From Azospirillum halopraeferens DSM 3675 (GTDB taxonomy: Bacteria > Pseudomonadota > Alphaproteobacteria > Azospirillales > Azospirillaceae): a stretch of 64,000 nucleotides of DNA. The DNA lies in contig NZ_AUCF01000006.1 of NCBI RefSeq assembly GCF_000429625.1, positions 62,001-126,000 on the forward strand, given 5' to 3'. Made by a program: the position numbers and the translations under genes. The notes under the pieces were generated by a model. It was not told the DNA's origin. It saw nothing but the letters and a program-made list of their open reading frames with translations, and did not search any database. This document shows positions 29,024 to 39,371 of this stretch, one piece after another; position 1 is the stretch's first letter, and each line of letters opens with the position of its first letter.

Positions 29024-31684
29024 ATGGACAAAGGCACCCCCGGAGCCATCCTGCTCAAGGATTACCGCCCGCCCGCCCACCTGATCGAAACGGTCGATCT
29101 GCGCTTCGATCTGCGCGACGATGTCACCACGGTGCGGGCCACCCTGACGGTGCGGCGTAATCCCGCCTGTGCAGAGGCACAGGACGCGGCGGACACGGTG
29201 GAGCATCCGCCCCTGGTGCTTGACGGCCAGCGGCTGGAACTGGTGTCGGTGGCGCTCGACGGCCGGGCGCTGACGCCCGACTGCTACACCGTCGACGCCG
29301 ACCGGCTGACCATTCCCCATGTGCCGGACGCCTTCACCCTGGAGACGGTGGTCCGCATCAAGCCGCAGGAGAACACGGCGCTGGAGGGGCTCTACACCTC
29401 GTCGGGCAATTACTGCACCCAGTGCGAGGCGGAAGGGTTCCGAAAGATCACCTACTTCCCGGACCGGCCCGACGTGATGGCCCGCTACTCCACGCGGATC
29501 GAAGCGGACAAGGCGCGGTATCCCGTGCTGCTGTCCAACGGCAACCCCGTGGACAGCGGCGATTGCCCCGACGGGCGGCACTGGGCCCGCTGGGAGGATC
29601 CGTTTCCCAAACCCTGCTATCTGTTCGCCCTGGTGGCCGGCAACCTGCGCTGTGTCGAGGATCGGTTCCGCACCCGCTCCGGCCGCGACGTCGCCCTGCG
29701 CATCTATGTCGAGCCCGGCAACGAGGACAAGGTCGACCATGCCATGGCCTCGCTGAAGAGGTCCATGGCGTGGGACGAGGAGGTGTTCGGTCTGGAGTAC
29801 GATCTGGACATCTTCAACATCGTCGCCGTGAGCGACTTCAACATGGGGGCAATGGAAAACAAGTCGCTGAACGTCTTCAACACAAAGTATGTCCTTGCCA
29901 AGCCGGAAACCGCCACCGATCAGGATTTCCTCAATATCGAAGCCGTGGTGGCGCACGAGTATTTCCACAACTGGACCGGAAACCGGGTCACCTGCCGCGA
30001 TTGGTTCCAGCTCTCTCTGAAGGAAGGGCTGACGGTGTTCCGCGACCAGGAGTTCAGCGCGGATATGCACTCTCGCCCGGTCAAGCGCATCGCCGAGGTG
30101 CAGCGCCTGCGCACCGTCCAGTTCCCCGAGGACGCCAGCGCCATGGCGCACCCCGTCCGCCCGGATTCCTATGTGGAAATCAACAACTTCTACACACCCA
30201 CCGTGTACGACAAGGGGGCCGAGGTCATCCGCATGATCCACACCCTGCTGGGCCGGGAGCGGTTCCGCAAGGGGATGGATCTCTACTTCGCCCGGCACGA
30301 CGGCCAGGCCGTGACCTGCGACGACTTCGTCGCCGCCATGGCCGATGCCAGCGGTGTCGACCTCGCGCAGTTCTCCCTGTGGTACCGTCAGGCGGGGACG
30401 CCGGTGCTGGACGTGGCCGGCGCCTATGACGCCGCGGCGCGGACCTACCGGTTGACCGTGCGCCAGTCGGTGCCGCCGACGCCCGGCCAGCCGGCCAAGC
30501 AGCCCATGCACATCCCGCTGGCCATGGGCCTGACCGGCCCCGACGGGCGGGACCTGCCGCTGCGCCTGGCGGGCGAGGACGCGGCAGCCGGCACCGGCCG
30601 GGTGCTGGAGATCCGCCGCGCCGAAGAGGTGTTCGAGTTCGTGGACGTGCCGGCCCGGCCGGTGCCGTCGCTGCTGCGGGGATTCTCCGCTCCGGTGCGG
30701 CTGAAGACCGACCTGTCGGACGCCGACCTCGCCTTCCTGATGGCCCATGACAGCGACGCCTTCAACCGGTGGGAGGCCGGCCAGACGCTGGGCACGCGCA
30801 TCCTGCTGGGGATGATCGCCGGGGGCGGCAATGGCACGCTGCCGGACGCCTATGTCCGGGCCATGGAGGCGCTGCTGGAAGATGCCGCCGCCGATCCGGC
30901 CTTCGCCGCACAGGCATTGGTGCTGCCCGGCGAGGCGTATCTGGCCACCCAGATGGAGGTGGTCGACCCCGTGGCCATCCACGAGGCACGCGAGGCGGCG
31001 CGGCGGGCCCTTGCGACGGCGCTGCGCCCGCGCTGGCTGGCCACCTACCGCGCCAACGCCGGCAATGAACCCTTCGCGGTGGACGCCGCCGCCATCGGCC
31101 GGCGGGCGCTGAAGAATCTCAGCCTCGCCTACCTCATGGCCCTCGGGGACGACGAGGCGCTGGGGTTGTGCGTTGGCCAGTTCCACGGCGCCCACGCCAT
31201 GACCGACGCGATCGCCGCCCTGCAGTTCCTGGCCGACACCGACACGCCGGAGCGCGAGGCGGCGCTTGGCGCGTTCCATGACCGCTGGAAGGACGAGCCG
31301 CTGGTGATGGACAAGTGGTTCATGGTCCGGGCCACGTCCAAACGCGCCGACGCCCTGGCTGACGTGACCCGCCTGCTGGCCCATCCCGCCTTCGAGATCC
31401 GCAATCCCAACAAGGTCTATGCGCTGATCGGCGCCTTCGCCGGCGGCAACCCCGTGCGTTTCCACGCTGCCGACGGTGCCGGCTACGCCTTCCTGGCCGA
31501 CCAGGTTCTGCGCATCGACCCGATCAACCCGCAGGTCGCAGCGCGGCTGATGGGTCCGTTTTCGCGCCTGCGGCGGTTCGACACCGGCCGGCAGGACCTC
31601 ATGCGGGCGCAGTTGCGGCGCATCGTCGCGCAGTCCGGCCTGTCGCCGGACGTCTATGAGGTGGCAAGCAAGAGCCTCGGGTAG
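29024..31684 (+). CDS. pepN: Aminopeptidase N (M1 zinc peptidase)
   Basis: 886 residues, full-length proteobacterial PepN with the four-domain M1 architecture. The zinc motif HEYFH is at residues 311-315 with Glu334 as third ligand (HExxH-x18-E), and the exopeptidase motif GAMEN lies near residue 275. A catalytic tyrosine is expected in the following TVYDKGAEVIRM segment. It releases amino-terminal residues from peptides in the cytoplasm. The ATG at 29024 fits the usual start; a strong terminator follows the stop. Confidence 0.97.
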   Translation: MDKGTPGAILLKDYRPPAHLIETVDLRFDLRDDVTTVRATLTVRRNPACAEAQDAADTVEHPPLVLDGQRLELVSVALDGRALTPDCYTVDADRLTIPHVPDAFTLETVVRIKPQENTALEGLYTSSGNYCTQCEAEGFRKITYFPDRPDVMARYSTRIEADKARYPVLLSNGNPVDSGDCPDGRHWARWEDPFPKPCYLFALVAGNLRCVEDRFRTRSGRDVALRIYVEPGNEDKVDHAMASLKRSMAWDEEVFGLEYDLDIFNIVAVSDFNMGAMENKSLNVFNTKYVLAKPETATDQDFLNIEAVVAHEYFHNWTGNRVTCRDWFQLSLKEGLTVFRDQEFSADMHSRPVKRIAEVQRLRTVQFPEDASAMAHPVRPDSYVEINNFYTPTVYDKGAEVIRMIHTLLGRERFRKGMDLYFARHDGQAVTCDDFVAAMADASGVDLAQFSLWYRQAGTPVLDVAGAYDAAARTYRLTVRQSVPPTPGQPAKQPMHIPLAMGLTGPDGRDLPLRLAGEDAAAGTGRVLEIRRAEEVFEFVDVPARPVPSLLRGFSAPVRLKTDLSDADLAFLMAHDSDAFNRWEAGQTLGTRILLGMIAGGGNGTLPDAYVRAMEALLEDAAADPAFAAQALVLPGEAYLATQMEVVDPVAIHEAREAARRALATALRPRWLATYRANAGNEPFAVDAAAIGRRALKNLSLAYLMALGDDEALGLCVGQFHGAHAMTDAIAALQFLADTDTPEREAALGAFHDRWKDEPLVMDKWFMVRATSKRADALADVTRLLAHPAFEIRNPNKVYALIGAFAGGNPVRFHAADGAGYAFLADQVLRIDPINPQVAARLMGPFSRLRRFDTGRQDLMRAQLRRIVAQSGLSPDVYEVASKSLG

Positions 31685-31698
31685 CCGCTCAAGCAAAA

Positions 31699-31730
31699 CG
31701 GGCCGGAGGAATGATCCTCCGGCCCGCATT
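31699..31730. terminator. Terminator between pepN and cytochrome c
   Basis: A 12-bp perfect stem (31699-31710 with 31715-31726), four-nt loop and a preceding A-run (AAAA) that would give a T-run on the minus strand. It serves both convergent genes. Confidence 0.8.
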
Positions 31731-31754
31731 CCGTCGCAGTGACGGGCGCAGACG

Positions 31755-32165
31755 TTACTTGCTCTGCTCTTCCATGTAGGCGATCAGGTTGGCGGCCGCC
31801 TCTTCGGGCGCGCTCTTCCACTTCGGCGACTTGGACAGGCCGGCATAGGCCATGGTGCCGCCGGGGACGACCTCCTTCGGGGCCAGCAGATAGGCGGTCA
31901 GGTTCTCCGGCGTCCAGGTGAAGCCGCCGGACGCCTTCTCCTGCATCGGCTTGGAGTAGCGGAACCCGTCGACGGCGCCGGCCTTACGGCCGACGACGCC
32001 GTGCAGCGTCGGGCCCACCTTGTTCTTGCCCGCTTCAACGGTGTGGCAGGCCAGGCACTCCTTGAAGACCTCCTTGCCGGTGGCGGCATCACCCGCCATG
32101 GCGCCGGTCGAAGCGAGGCCGAGGCCAAGAGCGAGCGTGGTGCCGATCAACAGCGTCTTGTTCAT
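31755..32165 (-). CDS. Class I c-type cytochrome (c2/c550-like), periplasmic
   Basis: 136 residues with a signal peptide (MNKTLLIGTTLALGLGLAST and cleavage near AMAG). The haem site CLACH occupies residues 37-41; the axial methionine is probably in GGTMAYAG. The arrangement with KVGPTLHGVVGRKAG is that of soluble mitochondrial-type cytochromes that carry electrons from the bc1 complex to terminal oxidases or reductases. The start at 32165 was chosen for the signal peptide; the longer open frame is spurious. Confidence 0.95.
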   Translation of the reverse strand: MNKTLLIGTTLALGLGLASTGAMAGDAATGKEVFKECLACHTVEAGKNKVGPTLHGVVGRKAGAVDGFRYSKPMQEKASGGFTWTPENLTAYLLAPKEVVPGGTMAYAGLSKSPKWKSAPEEAAANLIAYMEEQSK

Positions 32166-32268
32166 TGATGGTGTTTCCCTTTGCTTATGCACCGGCCGCA
32201 GGCCGGCATTTGGATGTCGGGTTTGTCCTGGTGTTCGACCGGTGCCGGGATACCGGCACTTGGCCGGC

Positions 32269-32296
32269 AGCATACACGGATTCGACAAAAGGCCAA
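32269..32296 (-). promoter_or_regulatory. Candidate promoter of the cytochrome c gene
   Basis: On the minus strand TTGGCC and TATGCT are separated by 16 bp and lie about 105 bp before the start codon. Match by eye only. Confidence 0.35.
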
Positions 32297-32351
32297 CCCC
32301 TGTGAACATGGGGACAAACACCCGCCGAAGGCGAAATCATCCGGGGGTCCG

Positions 32352-32963
32352 CTACGCGGCAAGCCACAGCAGGAACAGCAGCAGCACCCCGATCCCGGCC
32401 ACGCCCCAGGGCAGGTAGGTGGCGATCGCCCCGCTCGCGGCCGGTACGGGCACCGGAAGCTCCGGCGGCGGCTCCGCACGACCGGCAACCACCTCCGAAC
32501 CGGCCGGATCCGCCGCCGGAGCCCCGTCCCCGACCACCTCGGCGAAGCGGGCGAAGAAGTCGTCGGCCATCTTGCGCGACGCCGATTGGATGAGGCGGGA
32601 CCCCACCTGCGCCAATTTGCCGCCCACCTTGGCGTCGGCCGTGTAGGACAGGACCGTCGCGTCGCCCTCTTCGGCCAGCCGCACCCGGGCGCTGCCCCTG
32701 GCGAAGCCGGCAGCGCCGCCGGTGCCCTCCCCGGTCATGGTGCAGCCGTTCGGCGGGTCGAGGTCGGACAGGGTGACCTTACCGGAAAAGCGGGCGCTCA
32801 CCGGGCCCACCTTCGCCTGGACGCGGGCCGTGTACTCCGTGTCCGACCGCTTATCGATCTCCTCGCATCCGGGGATGCAGCGACGCAGCACCTCGGGATC
32901 GTTCAGCGCCTCCCAGACGCGCTCGCGCGGCGCGGCGATGCGGTACTGCCCGGTCATTTCCAT
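32352..32963 (-). CDS. CoxG-like SRPBCC protein with membrane anchor
   Basis: 203 residues. The amino-terminal 145 residues are a carbon-monoxide-dehydrogenase subunit G domain (MTGQYRIAAPRERVWEALNDPEVLRRCIPGCEEI in outline, then VGPVSARFSGKV and YTADAKVGGKLAQVGSRLI). A Pro-rich linker leads to a carboxy-terminal helix YLPWGVAGIGVLLLFLLWLA that anchors it in the membrane. CoxG helps mature molybdenum CO dehydrogenase-type hydroxylases, but no cox genes are near, so a different xanthine-oxidase-family client is possible. The start at 32963 lacks a strong ribosome site other than GGGGAG. Confidence 0.87.
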   Translation of the reverse strand: MEMTGQYRIAAPRERVWEALNDPEVLRRCIPGCEEIDKRSDTEYTARVQAKVGPVSARFSGKVTLSDLDPPNGCTMTGEGTGGAAGFARGSARVRLAEEGDATVLSYTADAKVGGKLAQVGSRLIQSASRKMADDFFARFAEVVGDGAPAADPAGSEVVAGRAEPPPELPVPVPAASGAIATYLPWGVAGIGVLLLFLLWLAA

Positions 32964-33164
32964 GTCGTGCTCTCCCCTTCCGGTCTCTTTTTGCTGCGCA
33001 ACCGTAGCGTCGCGGGTCCGGTCCGAAAATAGGCCGAAGGTCGGCGCCGGCCAACCCATCGGCCGGTGGCCTGCCGGAATCGGACCCGCGACGCGGGTCG
33101 CCCTGTCCCGTTCAAGCTGGCATACTGCACCACAGGGGGACGAGCACCTAAAGGGGACTGCCGC

Positions 33165-34028
33165 ATGATCCGGGGACTGCCGACCATTGTGTCCACCATG
33201 ATGATGGCCGCGGCGTTGACCGCCGCCGCCGGAGCCGCGGAAGCGCCGCCCACCGACCGCGACCGGCTGGCCCGCGAGGCGCTCGGCCTCATGGTGGAGA
33301 ACGCCGGTCCCGGCCAGGCCGAAGCCCTGCTGGGCGTGCTGTACCTGCGCGGCGGCCGTATCGAGGTGGATCCCGTCGCCGCCGCCGCCTGGCTGGAACG
33401 GGCCGCCGACAGCGGCCATCCCGCCGGCATCTACGCCGCCGCGCGCATCCACGCCGAGGGCATCGGCGTTCGCGCCGACCCCGAGCGCGCCCGCGCCCTG
33501 TTGGCTCGGGCCGATCCCGCCGCGTTCGGGCCGCTGGAGGAGGCGGTGCGCCAGCTCCGCCTGGCTCTGGACATGCCGCCGGCCCCCGCCGAAGCCGCCG
33601 GGGAGCCCGAACCGCAGCCGGAAGCGGTGACCGTGGCTCCGCCGCCCCCTGTTCCGGAACCGGCAGCCCCGCCGGAGGAGACCCCGGTTGCTCCCGTGAC
33701 TCCACCGGCTCCGGGGCCGGAGCCGGAATCACCCGCGGCGCCGGCCCCGACCGATCTTCCGTCGCCGGCTTATGCCCAGCTCGCCACGCTGTTCAGCGAG
33801 GAGGCGGCGCAGTCCGAGGTGAGACGCCTGCGCGGCCTGATTCCGCCACCGCTGATGGAGGGCCGGACTCTGACCGTCCGCCAGGCGCAGTTGAGCGACG
33901 GACGCACCGCCTGGCGGGTGATCGTCAGCGGTTTCGCCGGCCGCGACGACGCCCGCACCTTCTGCGGCCACGTCACAGCCGGCGGCACCGGCTGCATCGC
34001 CCGCGGCTCCGACACCGATCGTCGATAG
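33165..34028 (+). CDS. Periplasmic Sel1-repeat protein with SPOR-like C terminus
   Basis: 287 residues. A signal peptide ends near AAGAAEA. Residues about 45-115 contain Sel1-type repeats ([40 protein letters not shown]). A long Pro/Glu-rich linker (about 140-200) precedes a carboxy-terminal region with [20 protein letters not shown] and [18 protein letters not shown] that resembles a SPOR domain, which binds denuded peptidoglycan. A cell-wall role is inferred from this architecture. The start at 33165 follows AAAGGGG. Confidence 0.75.
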   Translation: MIRGLPTIVSTMMMAAALTAAAGAAEAPPTDRDRLAREALGLMVENAGPGQAEALLGVLYLRGGRIEVDPVAAAAWLERAADSGHPAGIYAAARIHAEGIGVRADPERARALLARADPAAFGPLEEAVRQLRLALDMPPAPAEAAGEPEPQPEAVTVAPPPPVPEPAAPPEETPVAPVTPPAPGPEPESPAAPAPTDLPSPAYAQLATLFSEEAAQSEVRRLRGLIPPPLMEGRTLTVRQAQLSDGRTAWRVIVSGFAGRDDARTFCGHVTAGGTGCIARGSDTDRR

Positions 34029-34034
34029 GAAAGA

Positions 34035-34088
34035 ACGATCGCTACAATACGTACAATCGATTTTATCGAACATCGTTTATGGTCTAGC
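34035..34088 (+). promoter_or_regulatory. AT-rich control region of the catalase gene
   Basis: Between 34029 and 34134 the sequence becomes clearly AT-rich. It holds a palindrome TCGAT-TTT-ATCGA at 34057-34069. An OxyR- or Fur-family site is plausible for a catalase but neither consensus fits well enough to name. Confidence 0.4.
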
Positions 34089-34134
34089 TTTCCCTTCAGA
34101 CGATCCCAAACCATCGCAGAAGAGGAGAAACGCC

Positions 34135-35607
34135 GTGACCCACCGCATGACCACCACCGGCGGCGCCCCCGTCGCCGACAACCAGAACTCCCTCACCGCG
34201 GGCCCGCGGGGTCCGGTGCTGTTGCAGGACTGGCAGCTCATCGAAAAGCTTGCTCACCAGAACCGGGAGCGCATTCCGGAGCGGGTGGTCCATGCCAAGG
34301 GCTGGGGGGCATTCGGCACCCTGACGGTCACCAATGACGTCACCCCCTACACCCGCGCCCGGCTGTTCGACGGCATCGGCAAGAAGACCGACCTGCTCAT
34401 CCGCTTCTCCACCGTCGCCGGGGAGATGGGTGCCGCCGATGCCGAACGCGACGTGCGCGGCTTCGCGGTGAAGTTCTACACCGAGGAGGGCAACTGGGAC
34501 CTGGTCGGCAACAACACACCGGTGTTCTTCATCCGCGACCCGCTGAAGTTCCCGGACTTCATCCACACCCAGAAGCGGCACCCGCGCACCAACCTGCGCT
34601 CGCCGACCGCCATGTGGGATTTCTGGAGCCTGTCGCCGGAAAGCCTGCACCAGATCACCACGCTGTTCAGCGACCGTGGCATCCCCGTCAGCCCGCGCTT
34701 CATGAACGGCTACGGCAGCCATACCTACAGCTTCTGGAACGCTGACGGCGAACGGTTCTGGGTCAAGTTCCACTTCAAGACCCGCCAGGGCCACCGGACC
34801 ATGACCAACGCCGAATCCGCGGTGGTCATCGGCAACAGCCGCGAAAGCTACCAGGAGGACCTGTTCGGCGCCATCGAGCGCGGCGATTATCCGCAGTGGA
34901 CCCTCTTCGTCCAGGTCATGCCCGAACTGGACGCCGAGAAGACCCCCTACAACCCCTTCGACCTGACCAAGGTGTGGCCGCACGGCGACTACCCCCTCAT
35001 CGAGGTCGGCGTGGTGGAACTGAATCGCAATCCGGACAATTATTTCGCTGAGATCGAGCAGGCGGCCTTCAGTCCGTCCAACACCGTGCCCGGCATCGGC
35101 TTCAGCCCGGACAAGATGCTCCAGGCCCGCATCTTCTCCTATGCCGACGCTCACCGCTACCGGCTCGGCACCCATTATGAGGCGCTGCCGGTCAACACGC
35201 CGCGCTGCCCGGTGCACCACTACCACAAGGACGGGGCGATGCGCTTCTTCCGCAACGACACCGGCAACCCCGATGCCTACTACGAGCCCAACAGCTTCGG
35301 CGGCCCGTCCCAGGACCCGTCGGTGAAGGAGCCGCCGCTGCGCATCGCGGCCGATGCCGACCGCTACGACCACCGCGAGGGCAACGACGACTTCAGCCAG
35401 CCCCGCGCCCTGTTCAACCTGTTCGATGACGGCCAGAAGCAGCGGCTGTTCGCCAACATCGCCGCGGCGATGCAGGGCATACCCGACCACATCGCCGAGC
35501 GGCAGCTCGCCCTGTTCGACCGGGTGCACCCCGACTACGGCGCCGGCGTCCGTGCCGCCCGCGCCGCGGCGGGAAGCGGCGCCCCGACGCTGATCCTGTC
35601 CGAGTAA
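34135..35607 (+). CDS. katA: Monofunctional haem catalase (small subunit, clade 3 type)
   Basis: 490 residues. Converts hydrogen peroxide to water and oxygen. The catalytic His53 lies in [12 protein letters not shown], the distal Asn in GNNTPVFF, and the haem-ligand tyrosine in the signature [14 protein letters not shown]. The length and the lack of a carboxy-terminal flavodoxin-like domain indicate a small-subunit catalase. The GTG at 34135 has an AGAGGAG ribosome site. The gene symbol follows common usage and is not proof of orthology. A strong hairpin follows the stop. Confidence 0.95.
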   Translation: MTHRMTTTGGAPVADNQNSLTAGPRGPVLLQDWQLIEKLAHQNRERIPERVVHAKGWGAFGTLTVTNDVTPYTRARLFDGIGKKTDLLIRFSTVAGEMGAADAERDVRGFAVKFYTEEGNWDLVGNNTPVFFIRDPLKFPDFIHTQKRHPRTNLRSPTAMWDFWSLSPESLHQITTLFSDRGIPVSPRFMNGYGSHTYSFWNADGERFWVKFHFKTRQGHRTMTNAESAVVIGNSRESYQEDLFGAIERGDYPQWTLFVQVMPELDAEKTPYNPFDLTKVWPHGDYPLIEVGVVELNRNPDNYFAEIEQAAFSPSNTVPGIGFSPDKMLQARIFSYADAHRYRLGTHYEALPVNTPRCPVHHYHKDGAMRFFRNDTGNPDAYYEPNSFGGPSQDPSVKEPPLRIAADADRYDHREGNDDFSQPRALFNLFDDGQKQRLFANIAAAMQGIPDHIAERQLALFDRVHPDYGAGVRAARAAAGSGAPTLILSE

Positions 35608-35618
35608 GCCCGGCAACC

Positions 35619-35650
35619 CGGCGCCCCTTCCCGCGGTGGAAGGGGCGCCG
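35619..35650 (+). terminator. Hairpin after catalase
   Basis: A 13-bp perfect stem (35619-35631 with 35638-35650) with a six-nt loop, 11 bp after the catalase stop. No T-run follows. Confidence 0.65.
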
Positions 35651-35669
35651 ACCTCGTACGGAGACGTCC

Positions 35670-36089
35670 ATGCCCGTCCTGCTGAAAGCCGCCGGCGCCG
35701 CCCTGTTCGCCGTGGGCGCCATCGGCATCGTGGTGCCGGTGCTGCCCACCACGATCTTCTGGATTCTCGCCGTGCTGTGCCTGGTCAGGGCGGGCGACCC
35801 GCGGGCGGCCCGCATCCTGGAGCACCCGCGCTTCGGACCGGGCATCCGCCTGTTCCTGGAGCATGGCGCCATGACCCGCCCGGCCAAGCTGGCGTCCCTG
35901 GGCGGCATGGGGCTGGGGGCCGTTCTCCTGATGCCCGTTGCTCCGGCCCTGCCCGCGGCGGCGGCGTCCGGCTGGGCCGTCCTGATCCTGTCGGCGCTCT
36001 GCGTGGCCACCCGGCCGGAGCCGGCGCCCGCCGCGGTTCGGGCCGGCGCTACAGCCAGCCCCCCAGCTCCCGCTCTACCACGCCGGTGA
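35670..36089 (+). CDS. YbaN/DUF454 family inner-membrane protein
   Basis: 139 residues. DUF454 pattern: a first hydrophobic segment GAIGIVVPVLPTTIFWILAVLCLVRAG, the loop HPRFGPGIRLFLEHGAMTRPAK and a second hydrophobic region near residues 75-110. Function unknown; E. coli YbaN is also uncharacterised. ATG 35670 follows a GGAG site 20 bp after the catalase hairpin. The last 41 bp overlap the end of hemH on the opposite strand. Confidence 0.88.
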   Translation: MPVLLKAAGAALFAVGAIGIVVPVLPTTIFWILAVLCLVRAGDPRAARILEHPRFGPGIRLFLEHGAMTRPAKLASLGGMGLGAVLLMPVAPALPAAAASGWAVLILSALCVATRPEPAPAAVRAGATASPPAPALPRR

Positions 36090-37080
36090 GAAAATCCACG
36101 TGGTCGGGGTGGTCGTTCAGGCAGGGGACGTAGGTGAACCGTTCCCCGCCCGCGGCCATGAAGGCGTCCTTCACCTCGCTCTGGATTTCTTCCAGCGTCT
36201 CGACGCAATCGGCGGCGAAGCCGGGGGCGATGATGGCGAGCTTGGTCTTGCCGGCCCGCGCCAGCTCCTCCACCGTGCGGTCGGTGTAGGGCTTCAGCCA
36301 TTCCGCCTTGCCGAAGCGGGACTGGAAGCTGTGGCGCACCGTGCCGTCCGGCCAGCCCAGCCTCTCCGCCAGCAGACGCGCCGTCTTGACGCAGAAGCAA
36401 TGGTAGGGGTCGCCGCGGTCCAGATACGCCTGCGGCAGGCCGTGGAAGCTCGCCAGCAGCACGTCGGGTCTGAAATCCAGCGTCTCCAGGTGCCGTTCGA
36501 CGGAGCGGGCCAGCGCGTCGATGTAGCCGGGATCATCGTGGTAGGCGGGCACCGTGCGCACGGCCGGCTGCCAGCGCAGCGTCATCAAATGACGGAACGC
36601 CTGGTCGTTGGCGGTGGCCGTGGTGGTGGCGGAGTATTGGGGATAGAGCGGGAACAGCAGGATGCGGTCGCAGCCCTCGGCCTTCAGCCGGTCGATCACC
36701 GGCCCGATGGCGGGCCGGCCGTAGCGCATGGCCCAATCCGTCACCACCCGGCCGCCGTGGCGGGCGTCCAGCGCGGCGGCCACCGCCTGCGCCTGGGCGC
36801 GGGTGATGGTGGCCAGCGGGCTTTCATTGCGTTCGGTGTTCCAGATGCTGCGGTAGGCGTGGCCGCTCCTGGATGGGCGGAAGGTCAGGATGATGCCGTT
36901 CAGCACCGGCCACCACACGGCCTTCGGCACCTCGATCACCCGGGGGTCCGACAGGAATTCCTTCAGGTAGCGGCGCATCGACCAATAGTCGGTGGCGTCC
37001 GGCGTGCCGAGGTTGATGAGCAGGACCCCGATGCGGCGGGGCGGAACGGCCGGGTGCCCGGCGGGCTTGGCGGGGACCAT
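36049..37080 (-). CDS. hemH: Ferrochelatase
   Basis: 343 residues. Inserts ferrous iron into protoporphyrin IX, the last haem-synthesis step. Conserved features are VLLINLGTPDATDYWSMRRYLKEFL (outline), IWNTERNESPL, FPLYPQYSATTTAT, the catalytic histidine of ASFHGLPQAY and the FTYVPCLNDHPDHVDFL end. Three bp separate it from a small gene upstream on the same strand; its stop lies inside the convergent DUF454 gene. Confidence 0.96.
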   Translation of the reverse strand: MVPAKPAGHPAVPPRRIGVLLINLGTPDATDYWSMRRYLKEFLSDPRVIEVPKAVWWPVLNGIILTFRPSRSGHAYRSIWNTERNESPLATITRAQAQAVAAALDARHGGRVVTDWAMRYGRPAIGPVIDRLKAEGCDRILLFPLYPQYSATTTATANDQAFRHLMTLRWQPAVRTVPAYHDDPGYIDALARSVERHLETLDFRPDVLLASFHGLPQAYLDRGDPYHCFCVKTARLLAERLGWPDGTVRHSFQSRFGKAEWLKPYTDRTVEELARAGKTKLAIIAPGFAADCVETLEEIQSEVKDAFMAAGGERFTYVPCLNDHPDHVDFLTGVVERELGGWL

Positions 37081-37081
37081 C

Positions 37082-37249
37082 TCAGGCGCGCCGCTGTCCC
37101 ACCGCCGCCCCGAGGGCGCGCCGGTTGCCGTGGGCGCGCAGCAGCAGCGCCGGCGGCACGTCGCCGGTGACCTGCAACCGCCCCCCCTCCAGCACTCGCA
37201 CGCCGTGCTGCTCCAGCGCGCTCAACAAGCTCCGCACCGATCTGCTCAT
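37082..37249 (-). CDS. 55-residue protein resembling a TubC-type N-terminal docking domain
   Basis: Begins MSRSVRSLLSALEQHGVRVL with a weak GAGG upstream and ends one base before the hemH start, so it is probably co-transcribed with hemH. The pattern LLSALEQHGVRVLEGGRLQV followed by an alpha-helix LLLRAHGNRRALGAAV matches the short beta-beta-alpha TubC_N docking fold (typical members read LL-ELRARGVRL--GDRLRV--LRAHK-ELLALL). Those domains join polyketide/peptide synthetase subunits, but none is present here; isolated copies occur in many bacteria with unknown roles. This rests on pattern recognition only. Confidence 0.55.
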   Translation of the reverse strand: MSRSVRSLLSALEQHGVRVLEGGRLQVTGDVPPALLLRAHGNRRALGAAVGQRRA

Positions 37250-37493
37250 GCCAGCCTCCGTCCGATCCCGATGGTTTGGTACGAGGATATAGCCCGTTCG
37301 GATCCAGAGACAAAATCGATACACCCGATCACAGTGATAGGCACTCCCGATCCGCGCCCCTCCATGGGCGGCAGCTTGGCGGGAACCCGCGCGGACCGTT
37401 GTTCCCGGCGGCGGGCGGTGTATAACGGGGCCGCAACGCCCCCCGCCGTGGGGCGAACGAGGACCGCGGACGCAAACACGAAGGAAGCCATCC

Positions 37494-39128
<1,635 letters not shown>

Positions 39129-39202
39129 CGGGGCGGTCCGGCCGCTTGTTTGCGCCCGCATTCTGCGCATATCCTGCGCAGGATGCGGGCGCGGAAACGG
39201 CC

Positions 39203-39361
39203 ATGGCCTTCGGTTGCGAGGTGCGTGCGCCCAGGCACGCGGTGAACCATTCCCTGAACGGGGATCCGGTGCGCCGGGCCCGCGAACGCACCGGCAACCT
39301 GTCGGAACGGGTGGACATGCCGCCGGCCGACGACCGGTTGATCACCCGAGCGTGGGGTTGA
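39203..39361 (+). pseudogene. Possible CcdA-type antitoxin remnant
   Basis: A 52-codon frame without a good ribosome site between fumarase and the pseudouridine synthase. Its core APRHAVNHSLNGDPVRRARERTGNLSE resembles the ribbon-helix-helix amino end of CcdA antitoxins (typically KRAVNLSLNSDLLRRAR-LG-NLSE). The carboxy-terminal toxin-neutralising region of CcdA (about 30 residues with an ENREAIAAYN-like segment) is missing and replaced by an unrelated end. No ccdB lies nearby. I read it as a decayed relic; it could also be a chance open frame. Confidence 0.4.
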
Positions 39362-39371
39362 GCGAGCGCAC

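Noticed and set aside
28862..31729. A 955-codon open frame on the minus strand over pepN
   Set aside because: PepN has complete M1 catalytic motifs and normal codon use; the opposite frame is a GC artefact.
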